A stretch of DNA of 64,000 nt from DASZKW01 sp035552775. Lineage in GTDB: Bacteria > Actinomycetota > Acidimicrobiia > Acidimicrobiales > Palsa-688. A model generated the notes under the pieces. The model did not search any database. It worked only from the letters and a program-made list of their open reading frames with translations, and was not told the DNA's origin. Positions within the stretch are counted from its first letter, which is position 1, and every line of letters begins with the position of its first letter. The stretch is taken from the NCBI GenBank assembly GCA_035552775.1, contig DASZKW010000104.1, positions 1 to 64,000 on the forward strand, written 5' to 3'. The position numbers and the translations under genes are program-made. This document shows, in pieces, positions 1 through 8,270 of the stretch.

Positions 1-75
1 AAGATCTGATCTGCAAATCCGGTAACCGGGCAACTGGGGGTCAAGGGGGCGGGTCGCGGTGACGATGCAGAGGTC

Positions 76-1842
76 GTGACCAAGTCAGATACGGCTCCCG
101 CCGTTCACATGCGCACCAAGGAAAAGAGCTCCAAGGGGACATTCGTCGGGCTCGACATCGGGTCGTCCGCGGTGCGGGCGGCCGAGCTCGACGTCGATGG
201 CGATCGCCGGATCCTTCGACGCTTCGCCCAGGTCGGGTTGCCGCCCGGCGCGGTGATCGACGGCGAGGTGATCGACACCCACGCCGTCTCCGAAGCCCTG
301 CACAGGCTGTGGGGAGAGGGCGGTTTCTCCACCAAGCGGGTGATCGTCGGCGTCTCCAGCCAGCGCGTCATCGTGCGCCCCGCCGAGGTGGCGGCCATGT
401 CGGCGGAGGACTTCCGCCTCGCCCTGCAGTTCGAGGCCCAGGAGCTGATCCCCATCCCAGTCGAGGAGGCCGTCCTCGACTTCGCCATCATCGACCCCCT
501 GGTCAGCACGGACCCCGGCTCGGGCAACGCCGGGTCCGGCAACGCCAAGATGAAGATCATCCTGGTGGCCGCCCACCGGGGCATGGTCCTCAGCCACCTC
601 GCTGCCCTCAAGCCGCTCGGCCTGCACCCAGTCGCCGTCGACGTCGTGCCCCTGGCCCTGCTGCGGGCCACACCCACCGTCGACCCTAGCGGGGTCGACG
701 CCATGGTCTGTCTGGGCGCCGACCTCACCACCGTCGCCATCCGCCAGGCCGGCGTCGCCAGCTTCACCCGAACCGTCAACATCGGCGGCTCCAAGCTGAC
801 CAACAGCATCGCCACGGAGCTGACCCTGCCCATCCCGGAGGCCGAGGCCCTGAAGCGCCTCGGCGGAGAGAACGGGTCGGTCGCCACCGTGCAGGAGGCC
901 CTGCGCATCGTGGGTGACGAGAGCCGCCCCATCCTGAGCGAGGTCGACAGCTCCATCGACTACTTCCTCGCCCAGTCCGACCACCGCCGGATCGACCGGG
1001 TGCTGGTCACGGGCGGCGCCAGCCGGACTCCGGGCATCCTCCCTGCCCTCAGCTTCACCCTGGGCGCCGAGGTGGAGCTCGCCGATCCCTTCGCCGCCGT
1101 CGAGCTCGGCGACCTCGACTTGACCGACGACCAGATGGACCTGGCCCGCACGGCCGTCCTGGCGCCCATCGGAATCGCCCTGTGGGGGGTGGAGGCGTCC
1201 GGATCACGCCTGAGCCTGCTTCCCCCCGAGATCATCCGGGCCCGTCGCCAGCGGCGCATGGCCCAGGTGGCAACCGCCAGCGTCACTGCTTTGGCCGTCG
1301 TGCTAGGTGGTGCGTGGGGAGTCCGGGAAATGCAGGTGAGCGGGGCCAAGGCCCAGGTCGCCTCGGTGACGCAGGGCAACCGTGCCCTTCAGCGCGAGGT
1401 TGCGGCCCTGGCTGACGTCACCCAGGTGCAGGACCAAATCATCGCTCAACGGGCGCTTGCCGTCTCCGCCCTCTCCGGCACCGTCGACTGGATCCGGCTG
1501 CTCGGGCAGGTCTCCGCCGTACTACCCACTGACGAATGGCTGACCAGCTTCTCCGCGACGGGGACGGCGACGGCGGCGGGCAGTGCCGCCCCCACCGCCG
1601 CCTCGCCCGCTGCAGGCACGGCCACACGAGGCACCATCCAGTTCCAGGTATCGGGCAAGGCGGGGCAGGACTCGGTGGCCCAATGGCTGCGGGCCCTGGC
1701 CAAGATCCCAGGCCTGACCAACGTCTGGGTGGGCGCCTCAGCCAACAGCGGGGGCACGGACACCTTCGCCTCCACGGCCAGCGTGACCGCTGCCGCGCCA
1801 TCCAGCCCACGTTCGGCCGAGTTGCCGGGAGCCGGGCAATGA
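76..1842 (+). CDS. pilM: PilM-PilN fusion, type IV pilus assembly ATPase-like/inner membrane protein
   Basis: Encodes 588 residues, much longer than a usual PilM (about 350). The N-terminal part has the actin-like PilM opening (FVGLDIGSSAVRAAEL, residues about 23-39) and the ATPase-fold sequence VTGGASRTPGI. From about residue 379 (LSLLPPE) it continues as PilN: the conserved NLLP-type start, one membrane segment at about 398-416 and a periplasm-side helical and globular tail. PilM and PilN normally form a cytoplasm-to-membrane alignment complex as separate proteins; here they appear joined. The next gene is PilO, the partner of PilN, which supports the reading. The GTG start at 76 is preceded by AGG; an ATG at 109 is an alternative that loses only an uncharacterised N-terminus. 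The upstream pil genes would lie outside the window. Confidence 0.88.
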   Translation: MTKSDTAPAVHMRTKEKSSKGTFVGLDIGSSAVRAAELDVDGDRRILRRFAQVGLPPGAVIDGEVIDTHAVSEALHRLWGEGGFSTKRVIVGVSSQRVIVRPAEVAAMSAEDFRLALQFEAQELIPIPVEEAVLDFAIIDPLVSTDPGSGNAGSGNAKMKIILVAAHRGMVLSHLAALKPLGLHPVAVDVVPLALLRATPTVDPSGVDAMVCLGADLTTVAIRQAGVASFTRTVNIGGSKLTNSIATELTLPIPEAEALKRLGGENGSVATVQEALRIVGDESRPILSEVDSSIDYFLAQSDHRRIDRVLVTGGASRTPGILPALSFTLGAEVELADPFAAVELGDLDLTDDQMDLARTAVLAPIGIALWGVEASGSRLSLLPPEIIRARRQRRMAQVATASVTALAVVLGGAWGVREMQVSGAKAQVASVTQGNRALQREVAALADVTQVQDQIIAQRALAVSALSGTVDWIRLLGQVSAVLPTDEWLTSFSATGTATAAGSAAPTAASPAAGTATRGTIQFQVSGKAGQDSVAQWLRALAKIPGLTNVWVGASANSGGTDTFASTASVTAAAPSSPRSAELPGAGQ

Positions 1843-2441
1843 CCCGGCGTCTGGTGTTCGTGACCGGGGCGGTTAGCGTTGCCCTGATCGCCGCCTTCTG
1901 GTTTGCGGCATGGTCGCCCGCGTCGCAGCACCTCAAGTCGGTCCACACCCAACTGGCCACGGCCCAGCAGGACGAAGCTCAGCTGCGCACCAAGGTGGTC
2001 ACCCTGACCAAGGCCCATCGCCAGCTCGGTACCCTGCGTTCCGAGCTGGCGGCCCTCCAAGCGGCGGTACCTACCTCCCCGTCGCTCGACACCGCCGTCG
2101 ACCAGCTTGCGTCGGCGTCGGCGGCCAGTGGGGTAACCCTGCCCTCGGTGAGTGCCTCGCCGCCGGCGTCGGACGCGTCGTCCGCGGCCGCACCGGTGAG
2201 TAAGGCCGGGGGCCCCCAGTCGATCACGGTGGGCCTCAGTGTGGTGGGCGGCTACGCCCAAACGGTCGCCTTCGTCAACCGCCTGGAGGCATCGCCCCGC
2301 CTGTTCGTCGTCGACGGGGTCACCCTCTCACCCGGTGGCGGCGGCGGTGGCGGAGCGGTCACCGCCACTGTCAACACGCAGATGTTCTACGTCCCACCAA
2401 CGCCGGCAGCGCCGGCCCCAGCAGTCGGGAGTGGAAAGTGA
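1839..2441 (+). CDS. pilO: PilO-like type IV pilus inner membrane protein
   Basis: About 200 residues with one N-terminal membrane segment (residues about 5-25), then a heptad-like coiled coil (QLATAQQDEAQLRTKV) and a compact C-terminal domain with a glycine run (GGGGGGG) before a final beta strand. This matches the PilO architecture, in which the domain dimerises with the PilN domain. The ATG start overlaps the stop of the PilM-PilN gene (ATGA), implying translational coupling. Sequence alone gives the fold type and position; the name rests strongly on synteny. Confidence 0.8.
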   Translation: MTRRLVFVTGAVSVALIAAFWFAAWSPASQHLKSVHTQLATAQQDEAQLRTKVVTLTKAHRQLGTLRSELAALQAAVPTSPSLDTAVDQLASASAASGVTLPSVSASPPASDASSAAAPVSKAGGPQSITVGLSVVGGYAQTVAFVNRLEASPRLFVVDGVTLSPGGGGGGGAVTATVNTQMFYVPPTPAAPAPAVGSGK

Positions 2442-2698
2442 TCTCACGCACCCTGCGGAAGGCTTCCCAACCGACGCACGACAGCAACCGCAAAGCCCTC
2501 GTGGTCATGGCCATATTCTTGATGCTCGTCGTCGGCTACCTCCTCGTGAGCCACCTGATGAAGCACACGGCCCCACCCGCCGGCGCCGGCCCTGCCCCGG
2601 CGGTGGGCCAGCCCGGTTTCGCCGCCACGCCGGGGCATACCACGCCCACAACCGCTGCGATCCCGACTTCGTCGAGGGATCCCTTCGTCGCCCCCTGA
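2438..2698 (+). CDS. Small PilP-like membrane protein
   Basis: An 86-residue protein with a single membrane helix (about residues 20-38, VVMAIFLMLVVGYLLVSH) followed by a proline- and alanine-rich external tail that ends in SSRDPFVAP. An RDPF motif is typical of PilP, which bridges PilNO to the outer-membrane secretin. Here the globular PilP domain is absent and there is no lipobox, as expected if the organism has no outer membrane. The GTG start overlaps the pilO stop by four bases. The PilP label is an inference from position and the RDPF motif. Confidence 0.6.
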   Translation: MISRTLRKASQPTHDSNRKALVVMAIFLMLVVGYLLVSHLMKHTAPPAGAGPAPAVGQPGFAATPGHTTPTTAAIPTSSRDPFVAP

Positions 2699-2699
2699 C

Positions 2700-3416
2700 A
2701 TGGTGGCACGACAGCCCCAGTTGCCGCGCGGCGGCGCCAGCAGAACCGCAGTCGCCTCCGCTCCAAGTGGAACGCAGGAGGGCGGATTCACGGTCATCGA
2801 GCTCATGTTCGCGAGCATGGTCATGTTGATCATCATGCTCAGCGTGGCCTACGTGCTCACCGGGTCATTGGGCGACGTGGCCTATGCCAAGCAACGTGAC
2901 GCCGCCGTCACCCTGGCCAACACGGTGGTGGAGGACCTGAAGGCACAGCCGTGGGCGACTGTGGCCGCCGGCCTGAGCAGCACCGACACCACCCTCGCCA
3001 CTGACCAAAACATCCAGGGCAACTGTTACGAGGGCATATCGCTGGACATCGACGGGACAGTGCCTACGCCGACCAGCTCATGCGCGGCGGTGACCTGGCA
3101 TGATCCCGCCTGCCTGACCGGGTCATTGTCGACGTCGTTCCTCCCGGCCGGCGGTGTTACTCCGACGCCGTTGTCGCCCCACGAGCAGTGCACCACGGTG
3201 AACGGCGCACGCTTCGGCGTGGACGTGTACCCCACCGCACCACCCCAAACCGACGTGGCGAGCAATCCGCCCCTGACTATCACCGTGGTAGTCACGTGGG
3301 CCAAGCCAGTCCTGGGCGGGACCCCGGTGAACGGCCAACAGGTTGCCAACGGTCTCCAGGACCACGTGGTGACCACTTTCGCCCTGTCTGAATGCCAAGT
3401 GGGCGTGGCATGCTGA
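2700..3416 (+). CDS. Type IV prepilin-like protein (PilV-type minor pilin)
   Basis: 238 residues. A long polar leader ends in the prepilin peptidase site GGFTVIELM (cleavage after Gly29, Phe+1, Glu+5), followed by a hydrophobic helix (about 30-52) that would form the pilus core. The remainder is a secreted globular domain with several cysteines (CYEG, SSCAAV, PACL, EQCT, CQVGVAC) that could form disulfides. It starts one base after the previous stop and overlaps the next prepilin gene. Probably a minor pilin that primes or modifies the fibre; no specific function can be assigned. Confidence 0.8.
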   Translation: MVARQPQLPRGGASRTAVASAPSGTQEGGFTVIELMFASMVMLIIMLSVAYVLTGSLGDVAYAKQRDAAVTLANTVVEDLKAQPWATVAAGLSSTDTTLATDQNIQGNCYEGISLDIDGTVPTPTSSCAAVTWHDPACLTGSLSTSFLPAGGVTPTPLSPHEQCTTVNGARFGVDVYPTAPPQTDVASNPPLTITVVVTWAKPVLGGTPVNGQQVANGLQDHVVTTFALSECQVGVAC

Positions 3417-4066
3417 CCCCAGGCCAGGACGCCAAGCTTCGGCGGTTTCGTGAGCGCTGGGGGGGCGCCGAGGCGGGCTTCTCCATGATGGAGATGGTCG
3501 TCGTCTGCGCGTTGCTGACCGTGGTAATGGCCATCAGCCTCTACTTCCTGGTCAGCTCCGGTAGCGCGGTCGGCGCGGCGACGGCACGCTCCAACAACAA
3601 CAGCCAGGCCCGCAACGTAATCGGCGCCATCGAGGCCACCGTCCGCTACGCCAGCAGCGTCAGCATCTCCGCCGACGGCAGCACTCTCTACGTCGACAAC
3701 AGCAACTCCCACACCAGTTACACGAGCCTGTCGGTCCCCGGCAACGGGGTCCCCAAATGCGAGGAGTGGGTTTCCACCACCAGCCCGGGCGTGTTGAAGG
3801 AGCTGACCGGGACGACCACAGCGACGCTTGCCACCACCGCCACATACCAGGGCGTATCGCCGGCCACTGGCGCCGGGAAGGTCGTGTTTTCCAGCAACTC
3901 CGGCTACGCCGGTTTGCTCAGCGTCCACCTGCTCGTAAACGAGACATCCAGCCCGGCGAGCAGCAGCGGTGTCGACATCACAGACACCATGACCGCGGCC
4001 AACATGTCCGCCCCCATCACATCCCTCCTCACCGGCCAAGGAAGTCCGACATGCCCGGCCAACTAG
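3410..4066 (+). CDS. Type IV prepilin-like protein (PilW-type minor pilin)
   Basis: About 218 residues from the ATG at 3410, which overlaps the previous stop (ATGCTGA). The prepilin cleavage motif AGFSMMEMVV (Gly/Phe junction, Glu+5) lies near residue 23 and is followed by a hydrophobic helix of about 22 residues. The C-terminal domain is Ser/Thr/Asn-rich with two cysteine regions (PKCEEW, SPTCPAN) and ends with a cysteine, a frequent minor-pilin feature. An in-frame ATG at 3392 would add six residues but overlaps the previous gene more. Function is inferred from the motif and the pil operon context. Confidence 0.78.
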   Translation: MLTPGQDAKLRRFRERWGGAEAGFSMMEMVVVCALLTVVMAISLYFLVSSGSAVGAATARSNNNSQARNVIGAIEATVRYASSVSISADGSTLYVDNSNSHTSYTSLSVPGNGVPKCEEWVSTTSPGVLKELTGTTTATLATTATYQGVSPATGAGKVVFSSNSGYAGLLSVHLLVNETSSPASSSGVDITDTMTAANMSAPITSLLTGQGSPTCPAN

Positions 4067-6882
4067 TCCACGTTCACGGCCGCTCGACACGCCGTCTCCG
4101 CGCCGACCGGCAAAAGTGCCAGCGGGATAACGGCCAGCGGGGGAAGGGCGAGCGGGGGATGGCCATGATAATTGCCATGATGGTCACCCTCGTCGTCATC
4201 GCCGGCAGCATCGCCGCGGTCAACATGGCCATGGGCGCCATCTCCGAGACGTCCCAGACCAGGAAAGACGTGCAGAGCCTCGACGCGGCCGACGCCGGTC
4301 TTCAGGTAGAGATCACCAACGTCCGCAATGCCAATGCCGCGGGCAACGACCAGAAGATCGCCTGCCCGACCGGCGCCCAGGTGACGCAGGTGCCATCCAC
4401 ATCGACAACCGGGGCGCCCGTCACCCCCAACGTGGACGCCGGCGGGGTGGCGTCCTACACGCTTTCGGTCAACGTGGGAGCCACTCCCGCGTTTGCGGCT
4501 TCCGGTCTGGCTGCGTGCACGGGGCAGTTCGGCCTGGTCAGCACCACGAGCCCCTCGTATGTGCTTATTCAGGCGACGGGCGTCACGCTCTCCACGCCGG
4601 CCATCAGCCGCTCTGTCCAGACGCTGGTCAAGGTGACGCCCGCGGTGGCTCCCACACCGCCGACGACAACTTACGCGCAGATGGGCAACTTCAACTACGC
4701 CATCTTCGGTGAGGACAACCTGCAACCCAGCGGCACTTTCGTCCTCAGCGACTCCTACAACCGCAATAGCGCCAACGCTTTCACCGATGGGCTGCTCAAC
4801 TGCACGTCGAAGTTCGTCTACAGCGGCAACGTGCAGGCCTACGGCCCGATGCCGGCGACGCCCGAGGAGGCCAACGGCGCCTGCGCGGTGAAGGCCAATC
4901 TCTACGTCAACGGCAGCGTCGACCTGACCGCCGGCGCGACCATCAGCCAGAACGTGTACACGACGGGGACCGCCGTGCTCAACGGGGGCCTGGCGGTAGG
5001 CGGGAGCCTGTACGCCGACGGCCCGGTCACCATCGAGGCCGGGGCGACAGTGGGAGGCAACGTCTACGCCAACGGCCCCGTAACCATCATGGGCGGGTCG
5101 ACGATCGCCGGCAACGTGTACGCCATGGGCAACGTAACCATGTCGGGAAGCGCGAGCGTCGCGGGGTCGATCGAGGCCCAGGGTGGCAACATCACCTACT
5201 CGGGGAACACCTCGTCGAATGCCGCCTACGTCCAACCCGGCTACTCGATCTCCCCCGCCTGCACTAGTAAGCCCACCGGGAAGGGGGCAGCCAGCTGCTA
5301 CTACACCCTCGGCGCTGACTTCCCGGCCAGCAGCGTGTTCCCCACCACCGCCAATCTCCCGTCGCCCGGACCGTTTCCCGCCGTGGCGTTCGACCAGGCC
5401 GCCTGGCAGGCTGACGGCTACACCAACTTCGTCACCAACAACAACTGCACGGCTGACAACGGCAGCGGCAGCGGCATCTCCTCGAGCAGCGTGTACGCCG
5501 CCATCATCGCCATGAGCACGGCGGGGGCGCCCAACACCGTCATCCAGACCACCTGCCAGATCACCTGGGGCGACGACCCCAACAAGCCGAGCACCCTGTC
5601 GCTGGCCGCCAACCTGGCCATCTTCGCCAACGGAGGCTTCAGCCTGCCGTCCAGCTTCACGGGGGGCGTGGGTTCGACGACAAGCACCACGCACGACCTG
5701 TACCTCATCGTGCCGGCGGCGCAAAAAACGCTGTACGGCGCGACCTGCCCTGCGCTGCCGCCCGCCCTCGCGACAGCCGGCGACTTCAGCGCGGCCGACA
5801 ACGTGGGCAACATCGTGATAGGTACCAACCTGTCGATCAATCAGAAGATCCACGACTTTGTCTATACGCCTAACAGCATTTGCAACAGCTCCACCACCAA
5901 CATCTTCGGGCGGGCCTATGCCAACGGCACGTTCTCCACCACGGGCACCTACACGCACTCCTATTACGCCATCACCCCGTGGTCCCAGGTGACGAGCCCT
6001 CCGGTGACCAACACGACCATCTCCTCCACCGCTTCCTCCCAGGCGGTCAACCTCGCTTTGTTGAACGGATCCGTGCCCGTCGTCGAGACCAGCCCGACAT
6101 CGGCCACCAACAACGGGACCCCCCCCAACACAGTCAACCAGGGCCCGCAGCCCATCAGCTTGCTGAGCGGCGACACCTTCCTCACCGCAGGGGCGCTGTC
6201 GGAATACGCCGAGGCTGACACCAACGGCACCTCCTACGCCTGCGCAGGGGTGCTACAGGCGTCTGGCGTCGTGACCCTCGGCACCACCAGCCCGCCGACG
6301 TCGTGCAACGACAGCCTGACGGGGGGCAGCGGGCTGACCCTTGACATCTCCCAGCTCCCCGGTCTCGGCAGCCTGCTCAGCTCGGTCGCCGACGTCAAGC
6401 TCAACGCCAGCGCCGCCATGGCGTTCGCCACGGAGAACGGCACCGGCGTCGCCAGCGGGAATGCCACTTTCGCCAATGCCACCGTGGCCGTGTGCGTGGT
6501 ACCACTTGCCGGCATCTGCACTGCGCCCATCACCGTGAGCCTCAACGTCCCCTCCGCCGCCAACCAGGACCTGCTCGCCACGATCATCGCCGCCCTCACG
6601 GCTGCCAACAACCCGCTGCTGACCACAACCATCAACACCCTCACCAACACCATCGCACCGCTGCTCATCCTGGATAGCAACTACCAGGTGGCTGGGTGCG
6701 CCTTCAGCGACAGCGCCATCCACATCGGCCTGGTCAACAACTTGCTGGCCACCGCGGATATCGCCAAGGCCAGCGCGGGCTGCAACTCCACGACCACGAC
6801 GACGACGCCGGGCACCACCGTCGCCACCGTCCCCCCCCTGAACCCGGCGGCCATCCTGGTTCAGTGGTACCGGGTTGTGTGA
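4051..6882 (+). CDS. Large PilX-like pilus protein with bactofilin-like repeat region
   Basis: 943 residues from ATG 4051, which overlaps the preceding gene by 16 bases; ATG 4159 is an alternative start just before the hydrophobic segment. The N-terminus has the PilX signature (ERGMAMIIAMMVTLVVIAG) with one membrane helix but no canonical prepilin Gly-Phe-Glu site. Residues about 283-390 contain repeated strands of the type GSVDLTAGATI, GSLYADGPVTIEAGATVGGNVYANGPV and similar, the spacing expected of a right-handed beta-helix as in bactofilins and polymer-forming proteins. The rest is Ser/Thr/Asn-rich, low in charge and secreted in appearance. It closes the pil block and is probably a surface-exposed pilus-associated protein. 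Confidence 0.72.
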   Translation: MPGQLVHVHGRSTRRLRADRQKCQRDNGQRGKGERGMAMIIAMMVTLVVIAGSIAAVNMAMGAISETSQTRKDVQSLDAADAGLQVEITNVRNANAAGNDQKIACPTGAQVTQVPSTSTTGAPVTPNVDAGGVASYTLSVNVGATPAFAASGLAACTGQFGLVSTTSPSYVLIQATGVTLSTPAISRSVQTLVKVTPAVAPTPPTTTYAQMGNFNYAIFGEDNLQPSGTFVLSDSYNRNSANAFTDGLLNCTSKFVYSGNVQAYGPMPATPEEANGACAVKANLYVNGSVDLTAGATISQNVYTTGTAVLNGGLAVGGSLYADGPVTIEAGATVGGNVYANGPVTIMGGSTIAGNVYAMGNVTMSGSASVAGSIEAQGGNITYSGNTSSNAAYVQPGYSISPACTSKPTGKGAASCYYTLGADFPASSVFPTTANLPSPGPFPAVAFDQAAWQADGYTNFVTNNNCTADNGSGSGISSSSVYAAIIAMSTAGAPNTVIQTTCQITWGDDPNKPSTLSLAANLAIFANGGFSLPSSFTGGVGSTTSTTHDLYLIVPAAQKTLYGATCPALPPALATAGDFSAADNVGNIVIGTNLSINQKIHDFVYTPNSICNSSTTNIFGRAYANGTFSTTGTYTHSYYAITPWSQVTSPPVTNTTISSTASSQAVNLALLNGSVPVVETSPTSATNNGTPPNTVNQGPQPISLLSGDTFLTAGALSEYAEADTNGTSYACAGVLQASGVVTLGTTSPPTSCNDSLTGGSGLTLDISQLPGLGSLLSSVADVKLNASAAMAFATENGTGVASGNATFANATVAVCVVPLAGICTAPITVSLNVPSAANQDLLATIIAALTAANNPLLTTTINTLTNTIAPLLILDSNYQVAGCAFSDSAIHIGLVNNLLATADIAKASAGCNSTTTTTTPGTTVATVPPLNPAAILVQWYRVV

Positions 6883-6905
6883 GCTGTCCAAGGGCTCTGG
6901 CGTAG

Positions 6906-6942
6906 TACACGTAGTTTACACCTCGGGTGTACCATACGTGTA
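6906..6942 (+). promoter_or_regulatory. Inverted repeat operator overlapping the first antitoxin start
   Basis: Two 17-base arms (6906-6922 TACACGTAGTTTACACC and 6926-6942 GGTGTACCATACGTGTA) are complementary at 14 of 17 positions with a 3-base spacer. The right arm ends on the A of the antitoxin start codon. A -10-like TACCAT sits at 6930-6935 inside the right arm. This is the expected layout for VapB/VapBC autorepression of its own promoter; binding is inferred. Confidence 0.7.
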
Positions 6943-7169
6943 TGGCTCGGATACGCACGAACATCGAGATCGAGGACTTGTACCTGGAGGCGATCATGGA
7001 TCGCTTCGGTGTGCGGACCAAGACGGAGGCCGTGGATCTCGCGCTGCGGCACTTGGCTGGCCAGCCCATGACACGCGAACAGGCTCTCGCCATGCGTGGG
7101 GCGCACGCTATCGGCGACATCCCTACCGACACCATGCCTGACAACACCATGCCTGACGGGTCAGGGTGA
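6942..7169 (+). CDS. vapB: VapB-type antitoxin 1
   Basis: 75 residues opening with MARIRTNIEIEDLYLEAIMDRFG, the beta strand plus two helices of the VapB family DNA-binding domain, followed by a toxin-binding tail rich in acidic and proline residues. It should neutralise the PIN toxin encoded next and repress the operon through the inverted repeat that overlaps its start. ATG 6942 is chosen because the VapB motif begins there; no Shine-Dalgarno is present, and the -10-like TACCAT six bases upstream suggests a leaderless mRNA. The end of the gene contains a short duplicated MPD element (DTMPDNTMPD). Confidence 0.86.
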   Translation: MARIRTNIEIEDLYLEAIMDRFGVRTKTEAVDLALRHLAGQPMTREQALAMRGAHAIGDIPTDTMPDNTMPDGSG

Positions 7170-7576
7170 TCCTGGCCGACACGTCGGCGTGGGTCGAATA
7201 TGACCGGGGCACCGGCAGCGCGGTCGATCGGCGGATACGTGGGCTCATCGCGGCGGATGGCCCGCTCGCCGTTACCGAGCCCGTCATGATGGAGGTGCTG
7301 GCAGGAGCGCGCAATGACCAGCGAGAGACGGACTTGCGACGGCTGCTCATGCGCTTCCAGCTACTGCATTTCGACGTCGCCGCTGACTTCGACGCCGCGG
7401 TTCGCATCTATCGCCGCTGCCGTAGGGCAGGGATCACTCCTCGAGGCATGGTGGACTGCATGATCGCTTCCGTTGCCTGGCGGGGCGGGGCTGCCTTGCT
7501 CGCCCATGATGCCGACATCGATCGTGTCGCGAAGCTCATTGGCGTCGATCTCGACGACGCGTCACTTCAGCCGTAG
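7166..7576 (+). CDS. vapC: VapC-type PIN-domain ribonuclease toxin 1
   Basis: 136 residues of PIN-domain type. The metal-binding acidic set is visible: Asp5 in MILADTSAWVEY, the Glu of MMEVLAG, Asp in GMVDCMIAS and Asp in AHDADID. Family members cleave tRNA or rRNA as the toxin of a type II module. The GTG start overlaps the antitoxin stop by four bases (GTGA), so the pair is translationally coupled. All catalytic residues are present, so the toxin looks intact. Confidence 0.9.
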   Translation: MILADTSAWVEYDRGTGSAVDRRIRGLIAADGPLAVTEPVMMEVLAGARNDQRETDLRRLLMRFQLLHFDVAADFDAAVRIYRRCRRAGITPRGMVDCMIASVAWRGGAALLAHDADIDRVAKLIGVDLDDASLQP

Positions 7577-7584
7577 ACCTGCGC

Positions 7585-7610
7585 AGCATCGTGATGCTAA
7601 CTTCGTAGCA
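7585..7610 (+). promoter_or_regulatory. Palindromic operator/promoter of the second VapBC module
   Basis: A perfect palindrome AGCATC-GT-GATGCT (7585-7598) is followed by a second inverted repeat TGCTA (7595-7599) / TAGCA (7606-7610) that ends on the antitoxin start codon. A -10-like TAACTT (7598-7603) lies six bases before the ATG. Likely autoregulatory site and leaderless promoter; inferred from position and symmetry. Confidence 0.6.
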
Positions 7611-7831
7611 TGCGTACGACGGTGACGCTGGACGATGATGTGGCGGCAGCGGTGGAGAGCCTCCGCCGCCAGGAGGGGACCGGGGTCAGCGAGGCGGTCA
7701 ACCGCCTGATCCGGGCCGGTCTGGCCCGCCGGCCGACTCGGGTGACGTACCGGCACCGCACGAGCGACCTCGGGCTCAAGATCGACGTCACCAACGTCGG
7801 CGAGGTCCTCGATCTGCTCGACGAGCGCTGA
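7610..7831 (+). CDS. vapB: VapB-type ribbon-helix-helix antitoxin 2
   Basis: 73 residues beginning MRTTVTLDDDVAAAVESLRR, the beta strand and helix of a CopG/Arc ribbon-helix-helix domain, followed by a helix containing SEAVNRLIRAGL and a C-terminal toxin-binding part ending NVGEVLDLLDER. Expected to bind DNA as a dimer and block the next-door PIN toxin. There is no Shine-Dalgarno; the palindromic region immediately upstream doubles as promoter. It lies only 33 bases after the first vapC, so two separate modules are packed in tandem. Confidence 0.86.
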   Translation: MRTTVTLDDDVAAAVESLRRQEGTGVSEAVNRLIRAGLARRPTRVTYRHRTSDLGLKIDVTNVGEVLDLLDER

Positions 7832-8259
7832 TGCTCCTCGATGCCAATCTGCTGCTCTATGCCGTGGACGCTCGCAGCCCGCAGAATGCCGCCGCCTCCC
7901 AATGGCTGCAGGGGGTGCTTCACGGTGATCGCAGGGTCGGCCTTCCCTGGCAGACCATCGGCGCCTTCCTGCGGATCAGCACCCACCCCCGTGTTTCGGA
8001 GAACCCGTTGTCGGCGAGGGATGCCTGGGCCTATGTCGAGTCTTGGATGACGGCGGGACCGGTTTGGATCCCTCCCGCCACCGAACGCACCGCCGCGGTG
8101 CTCGCCGGGCTCGTTTCGCGCCACGGGGTCACCGCCAACCTGGTGACCGACGCTCAGCTGGCGGCGCTGGCCATCGAACACGGCTTGGTGTTGTGCTCGG
8201 CAGACACCGACTTCGCCCGTTTCGACCACCTGCGGTGGACCAACCCGCTGGCCGGCTGA
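7831..8259 (+). CDS. vapC: VapC-type PIN-domain toxin 2
   Basis: 142 residues. PIN hallmarks are Asp4 in MLLDANLLLYAVD, the TANLVTDAQLAALA segment and the terminal SADTDFARF acidic pair. The central HPRVSENPLS stretch is typical of one VapC subgroup (TA system VapC family ribonucleases), distinct from the first toxin. The ATG overlaps the antitoxin stop (TGATG). No frameshift or catalytic loss is apparent. Confidence 0.9.
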   Translation: MLLDANLLLYAVDARSPQNAAASQWLQGVLHGDRRVGLPWQTIGAFLRISTHPRVSENPLSARDAWAYVESWMTAGPVWIPPATERTAAVLAGLVSRHGVTANLVTDAQLAALAIEHGLVLCSADTDFARFDHLRWTNPLAG

Positions 8260-8270
8260 CCGTCGCGCAG

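Noticed and set aside
1..75. Possible c-di-GMP or other riboswitch upstream of the pil genes (CCGGTAACCGG hairpin, GCAAA motif)
   Set aside because: Only 75 bases are available and the conserved core of a known riboswitch cannot be completed; the hairpin is short.
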